Shown: positions 33,327-42,459, counted from the first letter of the stretch. The stretch: 64,000 bases of DNA from Devosia submarina (GCF_003056345.1 NZ_PYWB01000001.1:372001-436000), one strand, 5' to 3'. A program made the numbers and translations. The notes: generated by a model from the sequence alone, not told the origin.

Positions 33327-35587
33327 GTGCGCACTCCTTTGACGGTTCGAAGACGCTGTGCGTTGCCAACGACGAACACTGAGGACAGTGCCATCGCGCC
33401 AGCGCCAATCATGGGGTTGAGCAGAATCCCGAAGGCGGGATAAAGGGCGCCGGCAGCAAGGGGGATCAGCAGCACGTTGTAGCCGAAGGCCCAGAACAGG
33501 TTTTCCCAGATGTTCTTCATCGTTGCGCGGCTGATTGTAAGTGCATCGAGCACACCCTTGAGGTCGCCACCCAGCAGCACCACGTCGGCGCTCTCAATGG
33601 CGGCATCGGTTCCGGTGCCCACGGCAATGCCGATATCGGCTTGCGCAAGGGCAGGGGCGTCATTGATGCCGTCGCCGACGAAAGCTACCGGACCCAGCGC
33701 GCGCAGGTCTTTCAGGGTCGCGACCTTGTCGGCGGGCAGAACTTCCGCGCGCACTTCGTCGATGCCGAGCTGGCGGGCAATCGCCTCGGCCGTGCGTTGG
33801 TTGTCGCCCGAGATCATCACGGTTTTGAGGCCCATGGCATGGAGCGCTGCGATTACCGCCTTGCTCGATGGCTTGATGGTGTCGGCCACGACAATGGCAG
33901 CGGCGAGCTTGTCGTCGATCGCAGCAAAGACCGGAGTCTTTCCTTCATCGGCCAAGCGCTCGATGGTTTCGGCAAAATCCGAGAAATCAAGATGCTTGAG
34001 GTGGCGCTGCGAGCCGATGGAGACTAGACGGCCACCGACGCGGGCGGTGACGCCATTGCCAGCATGAGCCTGGAAGTCGGTGACAGTCCCAGGCGGCAAG
34101 GCAGCTTTTTCTGCGGCCGCGACAATGGCTGCTGCGATCGGGTGCTCCGACTTGGCTTCCACAGCGGCGACAAGGGCTAGGACTTCGTCATGCTCGAAAT
34201 CATCGTCGAGGATGAGATCGGTCAGAACGGGCTTGCCTTGGGTCAGCGTGCCCGTTTTGTCGAAGGCGACGACCTTGGCGTCCCGCAATTGCTGCAGGGC
34301 TTCGCTCTTGCGGAACAAGACGCCCAGTTCTGCGGCCCGGCCGGTGCCGACCATGATGGAGGTGGGCGTGGCAAGGCCCATGGCGCAAGGGCAGGCGATG
34401 ATCAGGACGGCCACCGCATTGACGAGGCCAAAGGTGTAGGCGGGCTCCGGCCCCCACACAGCCCAGACGGCAAAGGTCAGGATGGCCAGGGCGATGACCG
34501 CGGGTACGAACCACAGGGTAATCTTGTCGACGACGCCCTGAATCGGCAGCTTGCCGCCTTGGGCTTCTTCAACCATCCGGATGATCTGCGCCAGCATCGT
34601 ATCGCCGCCGACCTTGGTCGCGCGGAAGCTGAAGCTGCCGGAAGTGTTGATGGTTCCGCCGACCACGGATGCACCCACAGTCTTCGAGACCGGCAGGGGC
34701 TCGCCAGAGATCATCGACTCGTTAATGTGGCTGGCGCCTTCGATGATCTCGCCATCAACGGCGATCTTCTCGCCAGGGCGGACAATGATGATGTCGCCGG
34801 CAACGACCTGCTCCACGGGAAGCTCGACAATGGCGCCGTTGCGCTGGACCCGGGCCGTCTTGGCTTGTTCGCGGACAAGGCGCTGGATGGCTTCGCCAGT
34901 GCGACCCTTGGCCCTGGCTTCAAGAAGCCGACCAACCAGGATCAAGGTGACGATCACGGCCGCGGCTTCATAATAAACGTAGCGAGTGCCTTGCGGCAAC
35001 ACCTGCGGGGCGAAGGTCGCGACGGCCGAGTAAAGGTAGGCGGCGCCAGAGCCCAGGGCGACCAGGGAGTTCATCTCCGGGGCGCCGCGCAGCAGGGCAG
35101 GGATACCGATGCGGAAGAAGCGCCAGCCGGGGACGAAAAGGACGATTGTCGTGGCAATGAAGTAGAGCGTCCACAGCAGCTGCGTGGGCGCAATGGACAT
35201 CAGCCACATGTGGAAGGGCATGTAGAGATGCCCGCCCATCTCCAGGACAAAGAGCGGCAGCGTCAGGGCGCCAGCGATGAGCACGTCGCGCCGTAGCACG
35301 GCAGCGTCTTCATCGTGGTGATGGTGGGACCCGTGGCCGGGATGATGGGCTTCAGGGGTCTTGGTCGCCTTGTAACCGGCTTTCTCCACCGCCTTGAGAA
35401 GCGGGTCCAGGTCCTTGCCCTCGCTGAGCTGCACCGTGGCGCGCTGGGTAGCGAGGTTCACCGAGGCCGAGGCGACACTGGGAACCTTGAGCAGGCTCTT
35501 CTCGACGCGGGCCACGCAGGAGGCGCAGGTCATGCCTTCGATGTCGATGTCGATGGATATGGGCTTAGATTGGACGTGTTCGTTCAT
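33323..35587 (-). CDS. copA: copper-exporting P1B-type ATPase
   Basis: A 754-residue Cu(I) efflux ATPase. One N-terminal HMA domain (GMTCASC, Cys21/Cys24), a His-rich stretch ([14 protein letters not shown], about 73-86), eight membrane helices with the CPC ion site ([15 protein letters not shown]), the phosphorylation motif [12 protein letters not shown], the HP motif ([10 protein letters not shown]), [16 protein letters not shown] and the C-terminal [23 protein letters not shown] choose ATG 35587 with a GAGGTG site. The earlier in-frame ATG at 35611 overlaps the promoter -10 and would not be in the message. Confidence 0.95.
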   Translation of the reverse strand: MNEHVQSKPISIDIDIEGMTCASCVARVEKSLLKVPSVASASVNLATQRATVQLSEGKDLDPLLKAVEKAGYKATKTPEAHHPGHGSHHHHDEDAAVLRRDVLIAGALTLPLFVLEMGGHLYMPFHMWLMSIAPTQLLWTLYFIATTIVLFVPGWRFFRIGIPALLRGAPEMNSLVALGSGAAYLYSAVATFAPQVLPQGTRYVYYEAAAVIVTLILVGRLLEARAKGRTGEAIQRLVREQAKTARVQRNGAIVELPVEQVVAGDIIIVRPGEKIAVDGEIIEGASHINESMISGEPLPVSKTVGASVVGGTINTSGSFSFRATKVGGDTMLAQIIRMVEEAQGGKLPIQGVVDKITLWFVPAVIALAILTFAVWAVWGPEPAYTFGLVNAVAVLIIACPCAMGLATPTSIMVGTGRAAELGVLFRKSEALQQLRDAKVVAFDKTGTLTQGKPVLTDLILDDDFEHDEVLALVAAVEAKSEHPIAAAIVAAAEKAALPPGTVTDFQAHAGNGVTARVGGRLVSIGSQRHLKHLDFSDFAETIERLADEGKTPVFAAIDDKLAAAIVVADTIKPSSKAVIAALHAMGLKTVMISGDNQRTAEAIARQLGIDEVRAEVLPADKVATLKDLRALGPVAFVGDGINDAPALAQADIGIAVGTGTDAAIESADVVLLGGDLKGVLDALTISRATMKNIWENLFWAFGYNVLLIPLAAGALYPAFGILLNPMIGAGAMALSSVFVVGNAQRLRTVKGVRT

Positions 35588-35608
35588 GGCATTCACCTCG
35601 TCCCCATT

Positions 35609-35639
35609 CATATAGACCTTCCAACAATGGGAAGGTCAA
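35609..35639 (-). promoter_or_regulatory. CueR-type operator/promoter of the copper operon
   Basis: On the minus strand TTGACC (-35, 35634-35639) and TATATG (-10, 35609-35614) are 19 bases apart, the stretched spacer typical of MerR-family promoters. Between them is a perfect dyad, GACCTTCC and GGAAGGTC (8-base arms, 7-base centre, 35615-35637), matching the CueR operator form ACCTTCC-N7-GGAAGGT. Transcription would begin near 35600, just before the copA ATG at 35587. Confidence 0.92.
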
Positions 35640-35926
35640 GGGCGGAGGGTGAATTCTGGGAGGTTCCAGCTCCATGCATGGCTGCTGACCAGATGGTAAA
35701 ATTTGAATTAAATGTGGGTATCTCCAAAACTACGATAATTGGCAGATAAGTTTCAGTGACTTAGTGATGTTTGCTCTTCCTGTTTGCGCTGTTCTCGCTG
35801 CCTATGCGCTCCGAGCGCCTGCCTCTTCCTTGTGCACCCAGTGCATAACGGATGTGCACGAAGTCCACCTTCTAATCACGACCGGTCCGCTCTACATAGA
35901 GGTCATCAAACGAAGGGGAACCGAAA
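35640..35926. other. non-coding gap between copA promoter and DUF1127 gene
   Basis: About 290 bases with no convincing gene. It should hold the promoter of the DUF1127 gene. Two TGTGCAC boxes near 35833-35860, about 22 bases apart, may be a regulator site but match nothing I can name. Confidence 0.35.
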
Positions 35927-36073
35927 ATGAACATCCGCCAGAAAATCGCACAGTTTGCACAGTATCAGCGCACGATGCGCGAGCTTAACGCTCTCGACGC
36001 TCGCCAGCTCAATGATCTGGGCATCACCAAGGGCGACATCAAGAACATCGCTCGCGGCCAGTACACCAACTAA
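35927..36073 (+). CDS. DUF1127 small protein (48 aa)
   Basis: A 48-residue basic protein of the short DUF1127 class, abundant in Hyphomicrobiales. Members are Arg-rich peptides, and some have been tied to RNA metabolism and phosphate or central carbon regulation. The body MRELNALDARQLNDLGITKGDIKNIARGQY matches the family pattern (L..L....L.DIGI...DI). An AAGGGGA ribosome site stands 9 bases before the ATG, and a clear terminator follows. Monocistronic. Confidence 0.88.
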   Translation: MNIRQKIAQFAQYQRTMRELNALDARQLNDLGITKGDIKNIARGQYTN

Positions 36074-36103
36074 GACTTGGTTCTTACTGCAAGACTGTAG
36101 ATG

Positions 36104-36132
36104 AAGGCGTCCAATCGGGCGCCTTTTGTCTT
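36104..36132 (+). terminator. intrinsic terminator of the DUF1127 gene
   Basis: Hairpin AAGGCGTCC / GGGCGCCTT (one G-T pair) with a 4-base loop, then TTGTCTTTT, 30 bases after the stop codon. Confidence 0.85.
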
Positions 36133-36147
36133 TTCTCCCTCCTGTTT

Positions 36148-36621
36148 TTACCGGATCAAATCTGCCATCTTCCCGCCAACGGCGGTGAGGAGGTCGTCCG
36201 GCTTGATGCGGATCTGCAATCCGCGCTGACCTCCATTGAGGAAGCACTCTTCCTCCAGGGTGGCGAGCTCTTCAACAGCCGTCGGCACCTGCTTTTTCTG
36301 CCCAAACGGGCTGATGCCTCCCACCTTGTAGCCTGTCAAACGCTCCGCATCGGCGGGCTTCATCATGTAAGCCGATTTGCCTCCAAAAGCGGCAGCGAGC
36401 TTTTTCATGTTGACCTCCTCGTCCGATGGAACGACCACGCAGACCGGCTTGCCATCGACCTCGGCCATCAACGTCTTGAGCACGATGGAGGGCGAAACCC
36501 CCAAAGCCTCGGCCGCTTGCAGCCCGACACGGTCTGCGTCTGGGTCATAGTCATAGGTGGCGGTGCTGAACGGCACGCCAGCCTTGGTGAGCGCTATGGT
36601 AGCGGGGGTGGTTTTGGACAA
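36148..36621 (-). CDS. ybaK: YbaK/EbsC-type Cys-tRNA(Pro) deacylase
   Basis: A 157-residue trans-editing enzyme that removes cysteine mis-attached to tRNA-Pro. YbaK marks: TPATIALTKAGVPF, the Lys-centred VLKTLMAEVDGKPVCVVVPSD, MKPADAERLTGYKVGGISPFGQKK and GGQRGLQIRIKPDDL. The start codon is TTG, with an AGGA site about 10 bases upstream; no better start is in frame. It is a single gene between the DUF1127 protein and rhaI. Confidence 0.93.
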   Translation of the reverse strand: MSKTTPATIALTKAGVPFSTATYDYDPDADRVGLQAAEALGVSPSIVLKTLMAEVDGKPVCVVVPSDEEVNMKKLAAAFGGKSAYMMKPADAERLTGYKVGGISPFGQKKQVPTAVEELATLEEECFLNGGQRGLQIRIKPDDLLTAVGGKMADLIR

Positions 36622-36710
36622 TGTTCGACTTTTCCTCGTCGGAAGAAAAAGATGGCCCCGGATTGCTCCGGAGCCCGTATTCTAAGCGTGGCCACGCGCG
36701 GGTGGAAAGA

Positions 36711-38000
36711 TCAGACGATGCCGCTGGAGCCCGCTTCCACAGCAGGCCGGATTTCCGCGACTTTCTGGCGGTATTTGGAGGCGCGGTAGGTGCCGAGCAG
36801 GTCAATGGCGCCGCCCTTTTCGAGGCGCGACATGGCCAAGATCGGCTCCACATCGGTGCGGAAAGCGGTTCGCAGATGCTGCGTTGCGGTTAGCAGACTG
36901 TTATCGTCTTGCGCCTCCAATAGGCCCTTACGGTCAACCAGAAGCGCCTGCGCATAGGCGCGCTGCACGTCGGAGGCCGACAGCATCAAGGACTCGATCG
37001 GATCGGTCACGTTGTGAGACTGATCGAGCATGTGGGCCGGGTGGAAATCGGCGTCGCGCGTTTCGATGTCGACCAGTTCGTTGAAGACGAGGAACAGGCG
37101 ATAGGGATCGATCGAGCCGGCGTCGAGATCGTCGTCACCATATTTGCTGTCGTTGAAGTGGAAGCCACCGAGCTTGCCGAACTGGGCCAGGCGCGAGACG
37201 ATCATCTCGATGTTGACGTTGGGCGCATGGTGGCCGAGGTCGACGAGGCAGAAGGCCTTTTCGCCAAGCTCCTGGGCGATGATGTAATTGGTGCCCCAAT
37301 CCTGCACGACGGTGGAATAGAAGGCCGGCTCGTACATCTTGTGTTCGGTATAGATGCGCCAATCGTCGGGCAGGGCGGCATAGATGGCCTTGGCGGAGTC
37401 AAGATAGCGCTCGAACTGCGTGGCGAAGTTCACCTGGCCGGGGAAGTTGGAGCCATCGCCGATCCAGACGGTGAGGGCCTTGGAGCCGATGGTCTTGCCG
37501 ATCTCGATGCACTCGAGATTGTGCTCGATGGCCTGCTGCCGCGTGGCGGCGTCGGCGGCGGAGAGCGAACCATATTTGTAGCTCTGGATTTGCCCCTTGG
37601 CGTCGGCGAAGGTGTTGGAGTTCATCGCGTCGAATCCGAGATTGAAGCGCGATGCGGCTTGCTTGAGCCGGTTCGGATCGGCTTTGTCCCACGGGATGTG
37701 GAGGGAGACCGTGTTGGTTGCCTGCGTCAGCTGGGCGATGACGGCGCAATCCTCGATTTTGTCGAAGATATCGCGTGGTTCGCCAGGGCCGGGGAAGCGG
37801 GCAAAGCGTGTGCCGCCCGTGCCGACGCCCCAGGAGGGGACGGCGATGTTGAAGGCCGCGACCTTTTGCTTGATGGCGTCGATGGAAATGCCGCGCCTGT
37901 CGAGACGCTCGCCGAGGGAGTCGTAGTCGGTGCGAAGGTTTGCTTCGTGCCTGGCGTTTTCGGCCTCGACCACGGATGGGTCAATCATGTGTTCGGTCAT
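36711..38000 (-). CDS. rhaI: L-rhamnose isomerase, rhizobial type
   Basis: A 429-residue TIM-barrel sugar isomerase of the rhizobial RhaI family, interconverting L-rhamnose and L-rhamnulose. Marks: WGVGTGGTRFARFPGPGEPRDIFDKIEDCA at the N-terminus, LNSWIGD-like LTVWIGDGSNFPGQVNFATQFERY, the metal and active-site segment EHKMYEPAFYSTVVQDWG, and LVDLGHHAPNVNIEMIVSRLA, then FHFNDSKYGDDDLDAGSIDPYRLFLVFNELV. ATG 38000 is used because GGAGG lies 8 bases before it. Downstream of rhaD in the same operon, across a REP-like element. Confidence 0.93.
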   Translation of the reverse strand: MTEHMIDPSVVEAENARHEANLRTDYDSLGERLDRRGISIDAIKQKVAAFNIAVPSWGVGTGGTRFARFPGPGEPRDIFDKIEDCAVIAQLTQATNTVSLHIPWDKADPNRLKQAASRFNLGFDAMNSNTFADAKGQIQSYKYGSLSAADAATRQQAIEHNLECIEIGKTIGSKALTVWIGDGSNFPGQVNFATQFERYLDSAKAIYAALPDDWRIYTEHKMYEPAFYSTVVQDWGTNYIIAQELGEKAFCLVDLGHHAPNVNIEMIVSRLAQFGKLGGFHFNDSKYGDDDLDAGSIDPYRLFLVFNELVDIETRDADFHPAHMLDQSHNVTDPIESLMLSASDVQRAYAQALLVDRKGLLEAQDDNSLLTATQHLRTAFRTDVEPILAMSRLEKGGAIDLLGTYRASKYRQKVAEIRPAVEAGSSGIV

Positions 38001-38033
38001 TTGTTTTTCCTCCACTCGCTCTCACACACCCGG

Positions 38034-38104
38034 TGTCATCCCGGCCTTGAGCCGGGATCCATCTTGAGATCTCAGGATGGGCCCCGGGTCGAGCCCGGGG
38101 TGAC
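38034..38104. repeat. REP-like double palindrome, GTCAT-CCCGG type
   Basis: Two head-to-head units between rhaD and rhaI: GTCATCCCGGCCTTGAGCC and on to GGGATCCATC (38034-38062), and its inverted partner (38075-38104, GTCACCCCGGGCTCGACCC on the minus strand). They are joined by TTGAGATCTCA. Each unit folds alone, and the two can pair with each other. Same GTCAT...ATCCA family as 47046-47149. Confidence 0.8.
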
Positions 38105-38140
38105 ATTGTGGGTGTGGGGAGAAAGTGCCTCCTCTTTTTC

Positions 38141-40240
38141 TTACCGCGTGAACGACTGCGCGTTACCGGCGTCGACGTTGATGATGTTGCCCGTGGATTT
38201 GGCCGAGGCTTCCGAGGCGAAGAAGTAGATGGCTTCGGCGATGTCTTCGGGGAACACGGAGCGCTTGAGCATGGAGCGCTGGCGATACATTTCCTCAAGC
38301 CCATCCTTGTCAGTCTTGTAGGTCGAGGCGCGCTGCTCGAGCCATTCGCCGGCCCAGATCTTGGACCCGCGCAGGACCGCGTCGGGATTGACCACGTTGA
38401 CGCGGATCTGTGCTTCGGCCCCTTCCAGAGCGAGGCAGCGCGCAAGATGAATCTCGGCAGCCTTGGCGGTGCAATAGGCCGAGGCGTTGGGCGAAGCGGC
38501 TAGGCCGTTCTTGGACGCCACGAATACGACATTGCCGCCGATCTTTTGCGCGCGGAACAGGCGGAAGGCTTCGCGGCTCACGAGGAAATAGCCCGTGGAC
38601 AGGATGTCCATGTTCTTGTTCCAGAGCTCGAGCGTGGTGTCCTCGATGGGCGCCGAGGAGGCAAGGCCCGCATTGGAGACGAGGATGTCGAGGCCGCCGA
38701 ACTCCACGACCGCATGGGCAAAGCCTGCGATAACCTGCTCTTCCCGCGTGACGTTGATGTTGGCGGGACGAACGAAATCCTTGCCGAAGACGGAGCTCAG
38801 TTCTTCCGTGGCGTTGTCGAGCGCGGTCTGGTCGATGTCGGCGAGCACAACGCAGGCGCCTTCACGCAAGAGGCGGGCGGCCGTGGCCTTGCCGATGCCG
38901 CCGGCACCGCCGGTGACGAGAGCGATCTTTCCGGCGAGGGATTTCGGCTTGGGCAAGCGCTGGAGCTTTGCTTCCTCGAGCAGCCAGTATTCGATGTCGA
39001 AGGCTTCCTGCTCGGGCAGGCCCTGGTACTCGCTGACGGTCGAGGCGCCGCGCATCACGTTGATGGCGTTGACATAGAATTCGCCGGAAATGCGGGCGGT
39101 GGCCTTGTCCTTGGCGAAGGTGATCATGCCGACGCCGGGGATGAGGTAGACCACGGCATTGGGGTCGCGAATGGCGGGCGAGTTGTCGTGCTTGGAGCGT
39201 CCGTAATATGCGGTGTAATCCGCACGATAGGCCGCGATGGCGTCGGCAAGACCGGCGATCACCGCATCCACGTCGGGGTTGGCCGGATCGAACTCGATCA
39301 CCAGCGGGCGGATCTTGGTACGCAGGAAATGGTCGGGGCAGGAGGTGCCGAGCGTTGCCAGCGGACGGAGGTTCTTCGAATTGACAAATTCCAGCACGGC
39401 GGCGGAATCGTCGAAATGGCCGAGCTTGTGGCTGTCTTCGGAGATGAAGCCGCGGATCTTGGGCATGAGCTTGGCGGCGATGGCGCGACGCTGTTCCGCG
39501 GGCAGGGCTTCAACGGCCTGGCCACCAAAGATAGTCTTGCCGGCGGTTTCCTTTTCAAACCATTCGATGGCCTGGTTGATGATGCCGATCGTGGTTTCGT
39601 AGCATTCCTTGGGCGTGTCGCCCCAGGTGAAGAGGCCGTGCGATTCAAGGATCACGCCCTTGGCGCTGGGGTTTTCCTCGCAGAACTTGCCCAGCCAGAG
39701 GCCCAGCTCAAAGCCTGGCTTCTTCCAAGGGAGCCAGCCGATCGCATCGCCAAAGATCTGCTGGGTGAGTTCGCGCGAATTTTTGGAGGCCGCGATGGCA
39801 ATGATCGCATCGGGGTGCATGTGATCGACGAACGGGCGGTTCACATAGGCGTGGAGCGGCGTGTCGATGGAGGCGGCACGCGGGTTAAGGTTGAATGTGG
39901 CGTGGGGGAGGTAGCCCACCATCTCGTCTTCGAACTCGACGCCCCGGTAAAGACCCTTCAGGGCGCGCAGCTTGTCCATGTAGAGCGTGGCAAAGCCATC
40001 GAGCTTTATCGAGGCGCTGTCGCCGCCCGAGCCCTTGACCCAAAGAACTTCAACCATTTCGCCGGTGAGCGGGTCCTTCTGCATGATCTTGGAGGAGGTG
40101 TTGCCGCCACCATAGTTGGTCACGCGCTTGTCGCTGCCCAGGAGATTGGAGCGATAAACGAGACGTTCCGGCTCGCTCATGGCAGCGGCCTTGCCGTCAT
40201 CCCAAAGGTTCGCAAGGCGCTGCGGCGCGGTGGTGGACAT
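38141..40240 (-). CDS. rhaD: bifunctional rhamnulose-1-phosphate aldolase / lactaldehyde dehydrogenase
   Basis: A 699-residue two-domain enzyme. The N-terminal class II aldolase domain (about 1-400) has LWVKGSGGDSASI, the metal-site HMHPDAIIAIA and SHGLFTWGD. The C-terminal short-chain dehydrogenase domain (about 430-699) has LVTGGAGGIGKATA, SNAGLASSAP and SAYCTAKAAEIHLAR. It splits rhamnulose-1-phosphate to dihydroxyacetone phosphate and L-lactaldehyde and oxidises or reduces the latter. The ATG at 40240 follows GGAGGAGA; longer frames run into the promoter region. First gene of the rhaD-rhaI operon. Confidence 0.95.
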   Translation of the reverse strand: MSTTAPQRLANLWDDGKAAAMSEPERLVYRSNLLGSDKRVTNYGGGNTSSKIMQKDPLTGEMVEVLWVKGSGGDSASIKLDGFATLYMDKLRALKGLYRGVEFEDEMVGYLPHATFNLNPRAASIDTPLHAYVNRPFVDHMHPDAIIAIAASKNSRELTQQIFGDAIGWLPWKKPGFELGLWLGKFCEENPSAKGVILESHGLFTWGDTPKECYETTIGIINQAIEWFEKETAGKTIFGGQAVEALPAEQRRAIAAKLMPKIRGFISEDSHKLGHFDDSAAVLEFVNSKNLRPLATLGTSCPDHFLRTKIRPLVIEFDPANPDVDAVIAGLADAIAAYRADYTAYYGRSKHDNSPAIRDPNAVVYLIPGVGMITFAKDKATARISGEFYVNAINVMRGASTVSEYQGLPEQEAFDIEYWLLEEAKLQRLPKPKSLAGKIALVTGGAGGIGKATAARLLREGACVVLADIDQTALDNATEELSSVFGKDFVRPANINVTREEQVIAGFAHAVVEFGGLDILVSNAGLASSAPIEDTTLELWNKNMDILSTGYFLVSREAFRLFRAQKIGGNVVFVASKNGLAASPNASAYCTAKAAEIHLARCLALEGAEAQIRVNVVNPDAVLRGSKIWAGEWLEQRASTYKTDKDGLEEMYRQRSMLKRSVFPEDIAEAIYFFASEASAKSTGNIINVDAGNAQSFTR

Positions 40241-40298
40241 GGGGTCTCCTCCAAATGAGTTCTGTTCGTGAGTTGAGCGGAGATGGCCACGATCACCC

Positions 40299-40381
40299 AT
40301 CAGTGTCAATCATAAACAATCAACGATGATCGTCAGGCTGCGTTCATGTTCGTTGCTGACGGTTTGCTGATTGACACTGAT
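40299..40381. promoter_or_regulatory. 14-bp inverted repeat in the rhaD/rhaR divergent promoter
   Basis: ATCAGTGTCAATCA at 40299-40312 is repeated exactly in inverse at 40368-40381, with 55 bases between, centred between the two divergent transcripts. It is a natural candidate for the RhaR operators or for mirror-image promoters. Inside it are AACAATCAACGATGATC and TTCATGTTCGTTGCTGACG, which resemble DeoR-family half-sites. Confidence 0.7.
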
Positions 40382-40421
40382 CAGATTCAGTGTGAAGGAA
40401 TGCGTATGGAGGATGGCAGCA

Positions 40422-41228
40422 TTGCATGAGAGCGAGCGACATAGGGTTATCCTGGCGGCGGTTCAGAGCCGGCCGATGATGACCGTTGCCGATCTGTGCG
40501 AGGTTACCGGCTCCTCGGAGGCGACCATCCGCCGGGATATCGCGGCGCTCGACGAGCGTGGTGAACTGCGGCGCGTGCGCGGCGGGGCAGAGGCGGTGAA
40601 TCCGCCCGAGCAGTCCGCACTGATGGGGCGGCCGTTTTCGGTCAATGAAACCATCAACATCGCGCAGAAACGCGCCATTGCTCGCGCAGCGGTGGATCTC
40701 TGCCGCGACGGCGAGCCCATCATCATCAATGGCGGCACGACGACCTACCAGATGGTGCATCATCTGACGGGCCGGCGGCTCAGCGTCTTCACCAACAGCT
40801 TCGCCATTGCCGAGTATCTGATTCATAACTCACGATGTTCCGTCGTTATTCCCGGCGGCACGGTCTATCGCGAGCAGAACGTGATCCTGTCGCCTTTTGG
40901 CGGCGTCGTGGCCTCGCATTTCTATGCCAAGCGCATGTTCCTGGGGTGCCAGGGGATCGGTGCGCATGGGCTTATGGAAGCCGACCCCATGGTTGTGCAG
41001 TCCGAGCTGGGGCTGATCGGGCAGGCGGACGAAGTGATCGTGCTTGCCGATTCATCCAAGTTTTCGGGGAGATCGAGCCTCATCCTGTGTGGGCTCGACC
41101 GAATAGCCGCTGTCATTAGCGATAGCGGAATACGCGACGAAGACCGCCAAATGCTGGAAACGGCAGGCGTGCGGCTTATCGTGGCGGACACAAGTGCCTC
41201 GGGCGAGCGGCAAGCTGCCGTCGCTTGA
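40422..41228 (+). CDS. rhaR: DeoR-family regulator of rhamnose genes
   Basis: A 268-residue DeoR-type regulator. The helix-turn-helix is at about 1-57 (HESERHRVILAAVQSRPMMTVADLCEVTGSSEATIRRDIAALDERGELRRVRGGAE), then a sugar-phosphate-binding domain (NINGGTTTYQMVHHL-like, IPGGTVYREQN, FGGVVASHFYAKRMFLGCQGIGAHGLMEADP, EVIVLADSSKF). TTG 40422 is set as the start: GGAGG lies 9 bases before it and the protein then opens MHESERHR, as I recall for rhizobial RhaR. ATG 40413 is the alternative; longer frames would run into the inverted repeat. First gene of rhaRSTPQ. Confidence 0.92.
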   Translation: MHESERHRVILAAVQSRPMMTVADLCEVTGSSEATIRRDIAALDERGELRRVRGGAEAVNPPEQSALMGRPFSVNETINIAQKRAIARAAVDLCRDGEPIIINGGTTTYQMVHHLTGRRLSVFTNSFAIAEYLIHNSRCSVVIPGGTVYREQNVILSPFGGVVASHFYAKRMFLGCQGIGAHGLMEADPMVVQSELGLIGQADEVIVLADSSKFSGRSSLILCGLDRIAAVISDSGIRDEDRQMLETAGVRLIVADTSASGERQAAVA

Positions 41229-41267
41229 GGCGAAAAACGACCAATGATCCTTGGGAGGAAAACTGAA

Positions 41268-42254
41268 ATGAAGCTTTTCAAAGTCCTGGCTGCCACCACT
41301 GCCGTTGCAGTGCTGCTCGCCGCCCCCGCCTATGCACAGACCCGCATCGCGCTGGTCGTTAAATCGCTCGGCAACGGCTTCTTCGATGCCGCCAACAAGG
41401 GCGCGCAGGAAGCGGCCGCCGAACTGGGCGATGTGGAAGTGATCTATACCGGCCCGACCGCCGCAACGGCAGAAGCCCAGATCGAAGTCGTCAACTCGCT
41501 GATCGCGCAGCAGGTCGATGCCATCGCGATCTCGGCCAACGATCCTGACGCACTGGTGCCGGCGCTGCAGCGCGCCATGCAGCGCGGCATCAAGGTCGTG
41601 TCGTTCGACTCGGGCGTTGCCGAAGAAGGCCGCCAGATCCACCTCAACCCATCCGACACCGCGCTGATCGGCGAGACCATCATCAAGCTGGCCGCCGACT
41701 ATCTGCCAGAAGGTGGTGACGTGGCGATCCTGTCGGCGGCATCAACCGCGACCAACCAGAACGCCTGGATCGACGCCGCCAAGGCTGCGCTGCCCGAGAA
41801 GTTCCCCAACATCAATCTCGTGGCGACCGTTTATGGCGACGACGACTCGGTGAAATCCACCGACGAAGCCAAGGGCCTGATCGCGGCTTACCCCGATCTC
41901 AAGGCCATCATCGCACCGACCACGGTGGGCGTTGTGGCGGCAGCCCAGGTGGTGACCGACCAGAACCTCATTGGCAAGATCAACGTGACGGGCCTCGCGC
42001 TGCCATCCGAGTTCAAGCAGTTCATCGACAATGGCGCCTCGCAAGCCGTGGCGCTGTGGAACCCGATCGATCTGGGCTACTCGGCCGTGATGCTGGCTGA
42101 CCAGCTGATCGACGGCAAGGAAGCCGCTCCCGGGGAAACCTTCTCGATCGGCCGCGTGGGCGAAGTGACCCTGGACGATACGAACGCCGCTGCAATGGCC
42201 GTGCCGTTCCAGTTCGACAAGACCAACATCGAAGAGTTCGCTGCGATCTATTGA
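41268..42254 (+). CDS. rhaS: rhamnose ABC transporter, binding protein
   Basis: A 328-residue exported sugar-binding protein. Signal peptide at 1-24 (VLLAAPAYAQ), then TRIALVVKSLGNGFFDAANKGAQEAAAEL, VDAIAISANDPDALVPALQRAMQRGIKVVSFDSG and IAPTTVGVVAAAQVVTD, the rhizobial RhaS pattern. ATG 41268 follows GGGAGG; the earlier ATG has none. A UUCG hairpin sits 12 bases after its stop, which may protect the message and raise binding protein above the membrane parts. Confidence 0.94.
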   Translation: MKLFKVLAATTAVAVLLAAPAYAQTRIALVVKSLGNGFFDAANKGAQEAAAELGDVEVIYTGPTAATAEAQIEVVNSLIAQQVDAIAISANDPDALVPALQRAMQRGIKVVSFDSGVAEEGRQIHLNPSDTALIGETIIKLAADYLPEGGDVAILSAASTATNQNAWIDAAKAALPEKFPNINLVATVYGDDDSVKSTDEAKGLIAAYPDLKAIIAPTTVGVVAAAQVVTDQNLIGKINVTGLALPSEFKQFIDNGASQAVALWNPIDLGYSAVMLADQLIDGKEAAPGETFSIGRVGEVTLDDTNAAAMAVPFQFDKTNIEEFAAIY

Positions 42255-42265
42255 TCTGAACCAAC

Positions 42266-42285
42266 CCCGGCGCTTCGGCGCCGGG
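42266..42285 (+). other. UUCG-tetraloop hairpin after rhaS
   Basis: CCCGGCGC-TTCG-GCGCCGGG: perfect 8-base arms closed by a C(UUCG)G loop, the most stable RNA tetraloop class. No T run follows, so it is more likely a 3' stabiliser or partial attenuator than a full stop. Confidence 0.75.
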
Positions 42286-42320
42286 CGATCGTGGCACCAA
42301 GCTGCCACATGCAACGGGTT

Positions 42321-42420
42321 CACCCTTCCCCTTGCGGGGAGGGCAGGGTGGGGGTGCGTGAGCCTCGATATTCGGGCCAATCGACCCCCACCCTTGATCC
42401 CTCCCGCAAGGGGGAGGGTG
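42321..42420. repeat. REP-like palindrome, CCCTCCCC-TTGCGGGG type
   Basis: Two inverted units (42321-42355 and 42384-42420) each fold as CCCT(C)CCCC..GGGGAGGG and carry matching CAGGGTGGGGGT/ACCCCCACCCTT flanks, so the whole block is also one long dyad. It fills the rhaS-rhaT gap. A widespread type of rhizobial intergenic mosaic repeat. Confidence 0.8.
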
Positions 42421-42459
42421 TCGACTGAGACACCCTGCCTAGCAAAAACCAAGGCCCCT

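Noticed and set aside
34190..35296. A 368-codon plus-strand frame opposite copA.
   Set aside because: Antisense shadow of copA; no ribosome site and a His/Asp/Gly-rich chance composition.
38546..40258. A 570-codon plus-strand frame opposite rhaD.
   Set aside because: It is antisense to a well-supported enzyme gene, and its Gly/Asp/Val-rich translation is the usual mirror of a high-GC gene.
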